Made by a program: the position numbers and the translations under genes. Of a stretch of 64,000 nucleotides of DNA, positions 45,517 through 53,371 are shown in pieces (the stretch's first letter is position 1; every line of letters starts with the position of its first letter). Source of the stretch: Actinotignum schaalii_C (GTDB lineage: Bacteria; Actinomycetota; Actinomycetes; Actinomycetales; Actinomycetaceae); assembly GCF_034119425.1 (NCBI RefSeq), contig NZ_JAWUEL010000007.1:1-64000 (forward strand). Direction: 5' to 3'. The notes under the pieces were generated by a model that worked only from the letters and a program-made list of their open reading frames with translations, made no database searches and had not been told where the DNA came from.

Positions 45517-46356
45517 CTATTCCCCATTGCGGCGGAAGGTATCGGGGTGGCGCCCGGTACGCCCGGCTTCGAAACGATCCATATTGTCGATTTCCTCCGC
45601 TTCTTCTTTGAGAAGAGTGAAATCTAGGCAGGCCAGGTTTTCGGCCAGGTGCGCGGTGGAGGAGGCGCCGGGGAAGACGATCCTCCCGCGCGAAAGGTGC
45701 CAGAGCAATACCAATTGGGCAACGGTACATCCCTTAGCGGCCGCCAGCTCGGCAAGCACGGCGTCGTCGTTCACAGCGCCGCGCGCCAGCGGCGCCCACG
45801 CTTCCACGCGAATCCCGGCGGCGATGCAGTACTGCGTGACCTCGGCGTTCTGGAAATAGGGGTGCGCTTCGATTTGGTTGACGGCGGGCTGGATATGAGC
45901 GGCGAAACGCAGCGCCTCAAGATGGTGGCGCTCGAAATTGGACACGCCGATCGCGCGAGCGCGGCCGTCAGCCACGAATTCCTCCATGACCTGGTACGCC
46001 TCCACGTAATCTCCACTGAGCATGGGCCAGTGAATGAGGAACAGATCAACGTAATCGGTTCCGAGCTGCGCGAGTGAACGCGCGAAAGTCTCCCGCACGG
46101 CGCGCGGGGCGTGATTGGGGTTATCGAGTTTCGTGACGAGGAAAATATCCTCGCGATCCACGCCGGATTCCGCGATTGCCTGGCCGACCGCGGCTTCGTT
46201 GCCGTACATTTGCGCGGTGTCGATATGCCGGTAGCCCATGGCGAGCGCCTCGCGCACGGCCAGGCGCGCGGTGGCCTCGTCCATACGGTAGGTTCCGATT
46301 CCCAGTTGCGGAATCCAATGGCCGGAATTGAGGGGAAGGAGCGGGATTGTTGCCAT
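45517..46356 (-). CDS. Aldo/keto reductase
   Basis: A cytoplasmic NADPH-dependent reductase of about 279 residues from ATG 46356. It has the catalytic tetrad context: GYRHIDTAQMYGNEAAVG (Asp, Tyr), FLVTKLDNP (Lys) and LFLIHWPM (His). IGVSNFERHHLEAL and the cofactor-binding C-terminus are also present. Substrate is unknown. Its upstream region contains copy 1 of the 126-bp GAGTAG repeat, whose near end lies 55 bp before the start, so it may share a regulator with the neighbouring AlbA_2 gene. Confidence 0.93.
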   Translation of the reverse strand: MATIPLLPLNSGHWIPQLGIGTYRMDEATARLAVREALAMGYRHIDTAQMYGNEAAVGQAIAESGVDREDIFLVTKLDNPNHAPRAVRETFARSLAQLGTDYVDLFLIHWPMLSGDYVEAYQVMEEFVADGRARAIGVSNFERHHLEALRFAAHIQPAVNQIEAHPYFQNAEVTQYCIAAGIRVEAWAPLARGAVNDDAVLAELAAAKGCTVAQLVLLWHLSRGRIVFPGASSTAHLAENLACLDFTLLKEEAEEIDNMDRFEAGRTGRHPDTFRRNGE

Positions 46357-46411
46357 GGCTCTATTCTTGCAGAAGGTACGACGGCGCAGCCGCACTCTGG
46401 CACCCGGCCAG

Positions 46412-46537
46412 CTACTCTAACATTGTTAGAGTAGCTTTAGAGTAGCTTCGGGAGACCCCGAGAAAACGTTGCTATGGCGCGGATTTCTACTCTCACACCG
46501 GACGTTAGAGTAGTTTAGAGTAGATGTGAGAGTAGCT
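46412..46537. repeat. 126-bp direct repeat, copy 1 (GAGTAG array)
   Basis: This copy is identical over 126 bp to 47943-48068. It contains seven GAGTAG/CTACTC motifs: a perfect palindrome of CTACTCTAAC and GTTAGAGTAG around ATT, a direct copy 11 bp on, and a second group framed by CTACTCTCAC and GTGAGAGTAG with two further copies at 10-bp spacing. It abuts the stop codon of the AlbA_2 gene and lies upstream of the aldo/keto reductase gene. Confidence 0.9.
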
Positions 46538-47938
46538 TTATAGCAGCTCCCAGGTGGCGCGGGGATCGCGCGGGGATTTGCCATTCCAGCGGAGCACGCC
46601 GGCATCGCGCAGCAGGTTGAGGTGGCGGAGCACAGTTGGACGGGCAAGGTCCACAAGCTCGGTGATTTGCCCAGTTCCCAACGGCTGTTGGGCCAGGCGC
46701 AGGGCGTCGAGAATCGCGCGGCCGCTCGGCCCGATCTGCCGCATGATTTCCTCCGGAATCGCGTTGCTGGCCAGCAGGGTGAGGTGTACGGCCTCGGATA
46801 ATTGCACGTAAAGCGGTTCGGCCAGCCCGGCCCGGCGGGTTTCTTCGAAAATACGCCGGATGCCTTCGCCCAGCTCCTGAGTGATACCCATATCGAAGAA
46901 AACTCGGGCAATACGCGGATTGCGGGCTTTGCGGCCAATTTTTTCCGGATGGGAAATATCAACCAGACCGGGAAAACGCCCGGGGCTGGTGAATTCTATA
47001 CGGTTCGGAAAAATCTCCACTCGAATATGGTCGCCCGCGATGCCATAGGAACGGTGGACCACGGCATTGACCAGGCCTTCCAGCCATGCCTCACGCGGAA
47101 TAATCGGCACATCGGCAAATGTGCCCGCATCTGTGAGCCGGCGGTGCCCCGGCAGGAATTCTTCAATAATGCGGCTGGCTTCCGTAATTTGCTGCGGGAG
47201 GGGGCCGCCTACGCGAATATCTTTCCCGGCTTCTACGTTCTGGAAACGCCCGGCACCGCGCTCATTATCGGAATATTTGACCACTCGCACGTAGGCGTTC
47301 GGAAAAACCTGCTGCGGATTTTTTGCGAAAAGAAGGTAGCCGGCTACCCGCAGTTGACCATCACGATCAATGAGGTCGCGGGCGCGTAGCGCATTGGTTC
47401 CCGAGGATGAGCTGAGGAGGGCGCGGTAAGCTTCCAATTGTTCTTCGTCGAGATCATCCAGCTCTCCGCCGGGAACGGGAGCGCCATCAAAGCCAACGAA
47501 ACCACGATCCCACTCAAGTTCTTGGCGTTGCCGGAAAGTGAGTTTTCGTGTTTCGTCCCCAATCCGTTGGAAACAATCACCCTTATTAGTTTCGTGAACA
47601 TCGCGGCTAGGAGGAACGCTTAGGAGCATTATCCGCCCGCCCTCGATAACTATGTCATCAATAACAATCCGGACCCGCGGATTGGTAAAGTCGATAGCCG
47701 CCTGCCGGATCGCATTTGCTGCTTTATCGGAAACCGGTGCCGGGGAGCCGTTATGAAGACCGACGGCGATAACGCCGCCCTCCGCATTCGCCATGCCGAC
47801 AATATCCTCCGCAAGATCCTTGGGTTGGATGGATCCGCTTTTTCGTTCGTACCACTGGTCTTCTGGCAAACGAAGGAGCTCTTCCACGGCTTCATGAACC
47901 GGAAGAGTGAGAAGGCTTTCCACGCTACGCTGCAGCAT
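46538..47938 (-). CDS. Schlafen AlbA_2-type ATP-binding regulator with C-terminal winged helix
   Basis: The 466-residue protein fits the COG2865-type architecture. An AlbA_2 domain (about 15-140; WYERKSGSIQPKDLAEDIVG, ANAEGGVIAVGLHNG) is followed by a GHKL-like ATP-binding C-domain (about 285-380; REAWLEGLVNAVVHRSYGIA, ITQELGEGIRRIFEE) and a winged helix (about 415-466; LARPTVLRHLNLLRDAGVL). Such proteins are predicted regulators, some in phage defence. The gene fits exactly between two identical 126-bp repeats: its stop touches copy 1 and its ATG lies 4 bp from copy 2. No ribosome-binding site is visible. The winged helix could bind the repeats. Confidence 0.82.
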   Translation of the reverse strand: MLQRSVESLLTLPVHEAVEELLRLPEDQWYERKSGSIQPKDLAEDIVGMANAEGGVIAVGLHNGSPAPVSDKAANAIRQAAIDFTNPRVRIVIDDIVIEGGRIMLLSVPPSRDVHETNKGDCFQRIGDETRKLTFRQRQELEWDRGFVGFDGAPVPGGELDDLDEEQLEAYRALLSSSSGTNALRARDLIDRDGQLRVAGYLLFAKNPQQVFPNAYVRVVKYSDNERGAGRFQNVEAGKDIRVGGPLPQQITEASRIIEEFLPGHRRLTDAGTFADVPIIPREAWLEGLVNAVVHRSYGIAGDHIRVEIFPNRIEFTSPGRFPGLVDISHPEKIGRKARNPRIARVFFDMGITQELGEGIRRIFEETRRAGLAEPLYVQLSEAVHLTLLASNAIPEEIMRQIGPSGRAILDALRLAQQPLGTGQITELVDLARPTVLRHLNLLRDAGVLRWNGKSPRDPRATWELL

Positions 47939-47942
47939 GCAT

Positions 47943-48068
47943 CTACTCTAACATTGTTAGAGTAGCTTTAGAGTAGCTTCGGGAGACCCCGAGAAAACGT
48001 TGCTATGGCGCGGATTTCTACTCTCACACCGGACGTTAGAGTAGTTTAGAGTAGATGTGAGAGTAGCT
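47943..48068. repeat. 126-bp direct repeat, copy 2 (GAGTAG array, promoter side of the AlbA_2 gene)
   Basis: This copy is base-for-base identical to 46412-46537 and in the same orientation. It carries the same seven GAGTAG motifs. It ends 4 bp before the ATG of the AlbA_2 gene, so promoter and operator must lie inside it. The repeat-to-repeat period is 1531 bp. Confidence 0.9.
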
Positions 48069-48129
48069 GTTATAGCTACCGGGAAGCCCCGAGCCACTCG
48101 CCCCGGCGCCTGGGCGGCTTACTCACAGC

Positions 48130-48384
48130 TCAGAGCGAATCTATGGCATTTTTAGCGGTCACCAAATCCGCGCCGGTGCGCTCGCGGTAGGCTTTGATGG
48201 CCTCAACCGTGCGCCCACTGGCAGCCAAAGCACGTTCTTCAGCGCTGACCCCGTAGTCAGCTGCGGCGTCGTCGCCCGAAACAGTGCCCAACCGCGCCCG
48301 CAACTGCGCAATAACAGCGTGCAGGCGTTTATTTTCCTTCCGTAAGCGCTCAATTTCCGTAGCCTGATCGAACCACTTACCCAC
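48130..48384 (-). CDS. Small coiled-coil protein with an L7/L12-like C-terminal motif
   Basis: The 84-residue product starts at GTG 48384 with AAGGAGG upstream. The N-terminal part (ATEIERLRKENKRLHAVIAQ) has a heptad pattern of a coiled coil. The last 28 residues, GRTVEAIKAYRERTGADLVT followed by AKNAIDSL, resemble the helix-turn-helix of the ribosomal protein L7/L12 C-terminal domain (IKAVRELTGLGLKEAKDLV-type), which binds translation factors. I know of similar small actinobacterial proteins but no function. Confidence 0.7.
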   Translation of the reverse strand: MGKWFDQATEIERLRKENKRLHAVIAQLRARLGTVSGDDAAADYGVSAEERALAASGRTVEAIKAYRERTGADLVTAKNAIDSL

Positions 48385-48522
48385 AGTTCCTCCTTGAACG
48401 TGCGCCTTCGCATTAACCGTACGTATTTATTATTCTATCTTCTTGCCCGTTGCGGCCCCGCAGAAATGAGAGCTACCGTACAGCCGGCGAGAACTGCGCC
48501 TCGCTCAGGTAATCTTCACGGT

Positions 48523-49890
48523 ATGAGCGCGGTTACCTATCGTTTTCAGGGCTACACAGTCATCGAGCACCGCATCCAGGTGCCCCTTGATTACTTTGGT
48601 GCGTTCACCGAGCTGCCCCCGGATGAAAATATCGCCCATGTTCCCGCTACTATCACGGTGTTTGCGCGGGAAATCGTGCGGGCCGGCCGCGAGGATGCGC
48701 CGCGATTGGTGTATCTGGAAGGCGGGCCGGGTCACGCGGCACCGCGCCCGGCGGGGCTGAGCGGCTGGCAGGACCTGCTACTCAACCACTATCGCCTCGT
48801 CCTGCTCGATGAACGCGGCACCGGCAATTCGTATCCGCTCGATTCCCTCACCATTACCGCGGCCGGCAGTCCCGCCGCCCAGGCCGCGCTGCTGTCCTGT
48901 TTCCGCCAGGACTCTATTGTGAACGACGCCGAACACCTGCGCCGCCACCTCCAAGGCGATGAACCGTGGAGTGTGCTGGGGCAAAGCTTCGGGGGTTTCG
49001 CCGCGGTTTCCTATCTTTCCTACGCACCCGCGGGGCTGCGTGAAGCCATGATCACCGGCGGGCTGCCCAGTCTGGACGAGGGCCCGCAAGCCGTGTACCG
49101 GCAGACTTTCCCGCGGCTGGCCGCCCGGCATCGCGCCTATTTCGAGCGCTACCCGGATGACGAGGATACCGCCTGGTATATCGCCACCCACCTTGCGGAT
49201 GTGGAAGAAATTCTGCCTACCGGGGAGCGCCTCACCCCGGCGCGGTTCCGCCAGCTCGGCCAGCGCCTCGGCTTTACCCACGGCTTCGAGCAGCTCCACT
49301 ACCTGCTTGAAGACCCGGTCTGGTCCTTCCGCGGGCAACGCCGGTTGCGTCCCGGTTTCCTTCAGCGCGTGGGCGAAGCGGTGTCCGCCGCGCGCGCCCC
49401 GCTCTATTTCGCGCTCCAGGAAGCGATCTATGCGCAATCCGGCACCGGCCCGCTGGCCTGGGCCGCGCACCGGGTCCGCGGGGAATTCCCCGAATTTGCT
49501 ATTCCCGCGCTCGCGATGGGCGGGGTGGGAGAAACTGATCTGCGTAAAGAAGGCCACGGTTTCCGCTTCTCAGGGGAAAGTGTTTTCCCCTGGCAGTTCG
49601 AGCAGGATCCGGCGCTGCTCCCGCTGCGCGGCGCGGCTAATGAGCTGGCTTTCCGCACGTCCTGGCATGATCTGTATCGCCCGGATGTACTGGGTGGCAA
49701 CCAGGTGCCGGTGGCGGCGTGGATTTTCCGTGAGGATATGTACGTGCCGGCCGATATTTCCCTGGAAACCGCGGGGCGGATCCGCGGCCTGACCGCGCTG
49801 GTGAGTGATGATTACCAGCACGATGCGCTGGGTCGTGATCCGCATACCGTGATCAGTGCGCTGCTCGAGGCGGTGCACCGGGCGCGGTAA
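48523..49890 (+). CDS. pip: Prolyl aminopeptidase-type alpha/beta hydrolase (S33 family)
   Basis: A proline iminopeptidase-like enzyme of about 455 residues removing N-terminal proline from peptides. It has the oxyanion motif GGPG (in YLEGGPGHAAPRPAG), LLDERGTGNSYPLDS, the nucleophile elbow VLGQSFGGFAAVSYL and a late His/Asp region (SDDYQHDALG). ATG 48523 is chosen over upstream in-frame starts because TAATCT lies seven bases before it, the arrangement of a leaderless promoter, and homology begins there. Confidence 0.87.
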   Translation: MSAVTYRFQGYTVIEHRIQVPLDYFGAFTELPPDENIAHVPATITVFAREIVRAGREDAPRLVYLEGGPGHAAPRPAGLSGWQDLLLNHYRLVLLDERGTGNSYPLDSLTITAAGSPAAQAALLSCFRQDSIVNDAEHLRRHLQGDEPWSVLGQSFGGFAAVSYLSYAPAGLREAMITGGLPSLDEGPQAVYRQTFPRLAARHRAYFERYPDDEDTAWYIATHLADVEEILPTGERLTPARFRQLGQRLGFTHGFEQLHYLLEDPVWSFRGQRRLRPGFLQRVGEAVSAARAPLYFALQEAIYAQSGTGPLAWAAHRVRGEFPEFAIPALAMGGVGETDLRKEGHGFRFSGESVFPWQFEQDPALLPLRGAANELAFRTSWHDLYRPDVLGGNQVPVAAWIFREDMYVPADISLETAGRIRGLTALVSDDYQHDALGRDPHTVISALLEAVHRAR

Positions 49891-49947
49891 ACGGTAGCTC
49901 AGCGGCCCCGGCCGCTCACGCCGCGCCACCGCGGTAGGCCCCGGCCG

Positions 49948-50622
49948 CTACTCGGTTATCCCCACCCCGCCGGTTTCCCGATTCATCCGAATCGCAAAAG
50001 CACGTGCTTCGTCCAGGTCGATGCCGTCGAGGAGGTGGGCGCGGGCTGCGGCGTCGTCCTCAGCGCGCAAGCGCGGCACCGAGCGCTTGATGCCGTTCTT
50101 CCCCACGAAATCGCGGTAAAAATCGCGGATGATGTCCATATCTGCCTCGACGTCGCCGGAAAGGTAGAGGTGCTTCCACCACCCGTATGTTTTAGTGCGC
50201 GAATCAATGAAGCCGAGGGTGATGGGCAGGCGTCCGGCCAGGCCCATACGGTAGAAACCGGATTTCCAGTACTGAACGTCCTTCCGGGTGCCTTCCGGGG
50301 CGAGCGCCACGCAGAATTCTTGGCTGCGTTCGGCCTGTTCGAGCAGCGAGCCCACGATTCCGCTGGGATGCTTGCGATCCACCGAAATTCCACCGACGGC
50401 ACGTACCACCGCACCCAGCACCGGGGCCTGCACGAGCGAATTTTTGACCAGGAATTTCATGGAGCGCCCGTAACTCCAAAACGCGACAATATCGTAAATG
50501 CCATCCCAATTGGAGGAATGCGGGGCGCCGATGAGGATTGTTTTCGGCGCGAGGGGTTCGTGCACAAACGTCCAACGGGAGCAGGCGCGGAAAATGCGTG
50601 CGGCGGCGCTACGGAATGCCAT
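49948..50622 (-). CDS. Lysophospholipid acyltransferase (PlsC-like)
   Basis: The 224-residue protein has the acyltransferase motifs H-x4-D as HSSNWDG (about residues 35-41), GGISVDRKHPSG and PEGTRK. PlsC-type enzymes acylate lysophosphatidate or related lipids; the exact substrate is not clear. No long transmembrane segment is visible, unlike typical PlsC. AAAGGA precedes the ATG. It lies downstream of ilvA on the same strand with a 99-bp gap. Confidence 0.85.
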   Translation of the reverse strand: MAFRSAAARIFRACSRWTFVHEPLAPKTILIGAPHSSNWDGIYDIVAFWSYGRSMKFLVKNSLVQAPVLGAVVRAVGGISVDRKHPSGIVGSLLEQAERSQEFCVALAPEGTRKDVQYWKSGFYRMGLAGRLPITLGFIDSRTKTYGWWKHLYLSGDVEADMDIIRDFYRDFVGKNGIKRSVPRLRAEDDAAARAHLLDGIDLDEARAFAIRMNRETGGVGITE

Positions 50623-50721
50623 GGGGGTCCTTTCGCGGAGGGTGGCGTCTGGCCGGTATTGTACCCGCTTCTTGCGCAGGGCTTTTAAGTACGACGACGC
50701 AGCGCCGGCCAGGTGCCGAGC

Positions 50722-52113
50722 CTAGATAAAGAAACGGAATTCAGGCGAGCCGGGTTCGACCTTGTGAATATCAATTCCGGAGCGATCCATGCGATCCAGC
50801 AGGTCAGCGAGGTTTTCCGGGTGTTGGATATCGATACCGACCAGCGCCGGGCCGGTTTCGCGATTGGTTTTCTTCGTGTATTCGAAGTACACGATGTCTT
50901 CGTCGGCCACGAGCACGCGGTCGAGGAATTCCTTGAGCGCCCCGGGTTTCTGGGCGAAGGTCACGAGGAAGTAGTGGCGCAGCCCTTCGTAGACCATCGA
51001 CCGTTCCAAAATATCGGCGTAGCGGGACACGTCATTATTTCCACCTGAAATCACCGCGATGAGCGGGCGCGGCGTGGCGGCGGGATCTGCGCCACTGCCG
51101 GAGATAGCGGCGTCGTTCCCGTTTGCTGTTCCGGCACCCGCGCTGGAGCCCGCGTCGCCGGTACTAGAGCACGCGCCGCCGGTACTAGCGCCCACGCGGG
51201 TTTCGACCAGGGTGTTCAGGCGCCCTACCGCGGCCGGGGCGAGTGCGCCGGAAGGTTCGGCAATAATCCCCTCCACCTGGTAGAGCTCGAGCATTTCGGT
51301 GCACAGCGCGCCTTCGGGAACGGTGATAAAGCCGTCCACCAGATCGCGCGCCGCGGCGTAGGTGAGGTCTCCCACGCGCGCCACTGCGGTGCCGTCCGCG
51401 AAATTATCGACAGACTCCAAGGTGACCGGCCCGCCCGCGGCCAGAGCGGCCTGCATGGAGGCGGCACCGGTGGGTTCCACCCCGATGACGCGGGTCTGCG
51501 GGTGCGTGTTTTTCACCCAGATCGCGGTGCCGGCCAGCAGCCCACCGCCGCCCACCGGCACCAGTACCGCTTCGGGTTCCTGTCCGCTTTGCTCCACACA
51601 CTGCTCAAAAGCTTCGGCGATGACAGTGCCCTGCCCGGCGATAATCGGGGCGGCGTCGAAGGGATGCACGAAGGTTGCACCGTGCGCAGAGGCGTAAGCC
51701 AGGGCGGCGCCGGCTGCGGCGTCGAACGTAGGTCCGCCAATAATCTGTTCCACCCAGGCGCCCCCGATATCGCGGATGCGTTCGCGTTTTTGGCGCGGCG
51801 TGGTGGCGGGCAGGAAAATTTTGCCGTGAATCTGCAGGTGGTTGCAGGCGTACGCCACTCCCTGCGCGTGATTGCCGGCGGAGGCGCATACCACCCCGGC
51901 GGCGCGTTCCTTCTCCCCGAGCGCGTGAATCGCGTTGTATGCTCCGCGCACTTTATAGCTGCGCCCAACCTGCGTATCTTCGCGTTTGAGGTAAACGGGC
52001 CGGCCAAGGGTGGCGGAGAGGCGCTCTGATAGCTGCAGCGGGGTGCGGCGCACCGTGCCCGCGAGGGTGCGGGCGGCTGCGGCGATGAGCTCGGGTGAAG
52101 GTAATTGAGTCAT
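50722..52113 (-). CDS. ilvA: Threonine ammonia-lyase with an inserted low-complexity loop
   Basis: IlvA makes 2-oxobutanoate from threonine, the first step to isoleucine. The 463-residue protein has the PLP-lysine motif YLKREDTQVGRSYKVRGAYN (Lys54), ASAGNHAQGVA, the phosphate loop GGGGLLAG and a short C-terminal ACT-like regulatory region (HYFLVTFAQKPGALKEFLDR). Residues about 307-348 form a Gly/Ser/Ala-rich insertion (DNA 51070-51195) in the catalytic domain, containing a near-duplicate of about 20 bp. CACAAT six bases before the ATG suggests leaderless transcription. Confidence 0.92.
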   Translation of the reverse strand: MTQLPSPELIAAAARTLAGTVRRTPLQLSERLSATLGRPVYLKREDTQVGRSYKVRGAYNAIHALGEKERAAGVVCASAGNHAQGVAYACNHLQIHGKIFLPATTPRQKRERIRDIGGAWVEQIIGGPTFDAAAGAALAYASAHGATFVHPFDAAPIIAGQGTVIAEAFEQCVEQSGQEPEAVLVPVGGGGLLAGTAIWVKNTHPQTRVIGVEPTGAASMQAALAAGGPVTLESVDNFADGTAVARVGDLTYAAARDLVDGFITVPEGALCTEMLELYQVEGIIAEPSGALAPAAVGRLNTLVETRVGASTGGACSSTGDAGSSAGAGTANGNDAAISGSGADPAATPRPLIAVISGGNNDVSRYADILERSMVYEGLRHYFLVTFAQKPGALKEFLDRVLVADEDIVYFEYTKKTNRETGPALVGIDIQHPENLADLLDRMDRSGIDIHKVEPGSPEFRFFI

Positions 52114-52189
52114 CCTCCTATTGTGCCGGGATGCGGGTGCGATGGCGTGGCTGTTTCACCACGTGGGTGCGCGCGTCTACGATGGAAGC

Positions 52190-52888
52190 ATGATGGAACC
52201 CGGCCACGGCCCCGGCGTCGACGCGGATGCCGATTTCGAATTCGAACGTAAATTCCTGGTGCGTGAGCTCCCCGACGACGTCGCCGAGCACGCTTCCACC
52301 CAGGTCATCATCCAGGCATACACCTTCGCGCAAGACGGCTACGCGGTGCGGGTGCGGGTGCGTTTCCCCGATGCGTTCGTGCCCTTTGATGAGTTCGACG
52401 ACGCAGCCGACTTCCGCGGTGGTTACGAACGCCGTGCGCTCGCGCGGATGCTGGGAGCGGGATGCCCGGCGAGCGCCTCGGTGGCGGTGAAATCCCCGGT
52501 GGTGAGCGCGGAACGCTACGAGAAGGAAATGGAAATTGATACCGATGTGGCCGTGCAGATTCTGCGGCGCTCGGTGGACCTGGTCCTCAAGAATCGTTTC
52601 TCCCTGTGGATTGATGAGGACGGGTGGGAATTCGATGCTTTTGGAGGGCAAAACGCGGGGCTCATTATTGCGGAAGTGGAGCGGCGCGCGCCGGTGGTGG
52701 ATCTGAAAATTCCGGATTTTTGCGCCACCGAAGTTTCGGACGATCTGCGTTTCACCAATGACCATCTTTCCAAGGACCCGTGGATGCAATGGGGCGCGGC
52801 CTATATGGAGGAGTTGGATGCGCGCGGGCCGCATTTCCTGGATTTGCACGCGCCGCAGCAGCGCGAGCCCGAGGGGGAAGAGGCCTGA
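52190..52888 (+). CDS. CYTH domain (triphosphate tunnel) protein
   Basis: The 232-residue protein starts with FEFERKFLVRELPDD, the ExExK signature of CYTH/triphosphate tunnel enzymes. It continues with alternating charged beta strands (YAVRVRVRFPD, VAVKSPVVSAERYEKEMEID, LIIAEVERRAP) that line the tunnel, and ends LSKDPWMQWGAAY. Members hydrolyse tripolyphosphate or nucleoside triphosphates. TACGAT six bases before ATG 52190 supports this start and a leaderless transcript. It is divergent from ilvA. Confidence 0.87.
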   Translation: MMEPGHGPGVDADADFEFERKFLVRELPDDVAEHASTQVIIQAYTFAQDGYAVRVRVRFPDAFVPFDEFDDAADFRGGYERRALARMLGAGCPASASVAVKSPVVSAERYEKEMEIDTDVAVQILRRSVDLVLKNRFSLWIDEDGWEFDAFGGQNAGLIIAEVERRAPVVDLKIPDFCATEVSDDLRFTNDHLSKDPWMQWGAAYMEELDARGPHFLDLHAPQQREPEGEEA

Positions 52889-53195
52889 ACTGGCGCTGTT
52901 GCCGAGAGACGCACTCAGGTAGCTTGCAGATTTACCTGGGAGATGGCGGAATAAGGCGCTCCTAAAAGCTCCCCAGGGCATCAATATGCTGAATTTAAAT
53001 TAATCACCATTAAATGTGAGTAATGGCACGGCGCTTGGTGTCGCGATAATCGCAAGTATTGTTGCGCATGCGTTTAGACTTATACAAGTACTCACTCGTT
53101 GTTACATTAACGGACCTGTGTCGCCATTTCGGCGTGCACACCACGGCATGTGTATCACTCAACCTGAGGTGAGCGGGTTGCTTGATCCTGCCGTT

Positions 53196-53231
53196 GAGGG
53201 GCGGCGTGCAAACGCCGCCCCTCTTTATTTT
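53196..53231 (+). terminator. Strong intrinsic terminator
   Basis: GAGGGGCGGCG (53196-53206) pairs perfectly with CGCCGCCCCTC (53213-53223) over a 6-nt loop, followed by TTTATTTTC. Only the plus strand has the T-run. Confidence 0.85.
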
Positions 53232-53325
53232 CAAGGTGGCTGGGTCTGTTAGGAAATTAGGCTGATAGATAAAAGTGGGTCTTGTGCCGGCGTGTCATCG
53301 TCTTGGATTGCCTCCTAAATTAATA

Positions 53326-53354
53326 CGGTTGTAGTACGATTCTTACTACAACCG
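53326..53354. promoter_or_regulatory. Dyad operator candidate before the RloA-like gene
   Basis: CGGTTGTAGTA (53326-53336) and TACTACAACCG (53344-53354) form a perfect 11-bp inverted repeat with a 7-bp centre, directly before the ribosome-binding site AGGAGG of the ATPase gene. It could bind a repressor or form a hairpin in the 5' leader. Confidence 0.55.
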
Positions 53355-53371
53355 CTGTAGGAGGTGAGAGG

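Larger units (their letters stand above)
52889..53371. other. 483-bp gap with AT-rich patch, orphan terminator and dyad operator
   Basis: No convincing protein-coding frame is seen. About 52980-53020 is unusually AT-rich for this genome. A strong intrinsic terminator lies at 53196-53231, about 310 bp after the CYTH stop, so an RNA of unknown kind may end there. An inverted repeat at 53326-53354 precedes the ATPase gene. Confidence 0.6.

Noticed and set aside
46412..48068. The 126-bp repeats as an insertion sequence or CRISPR
   Set aside because: There are only two direct copies flanking a regulator-like gene. No transposase, terminal inverted repeats of the whole unit, target-site duplication or spacer pattern is visible.
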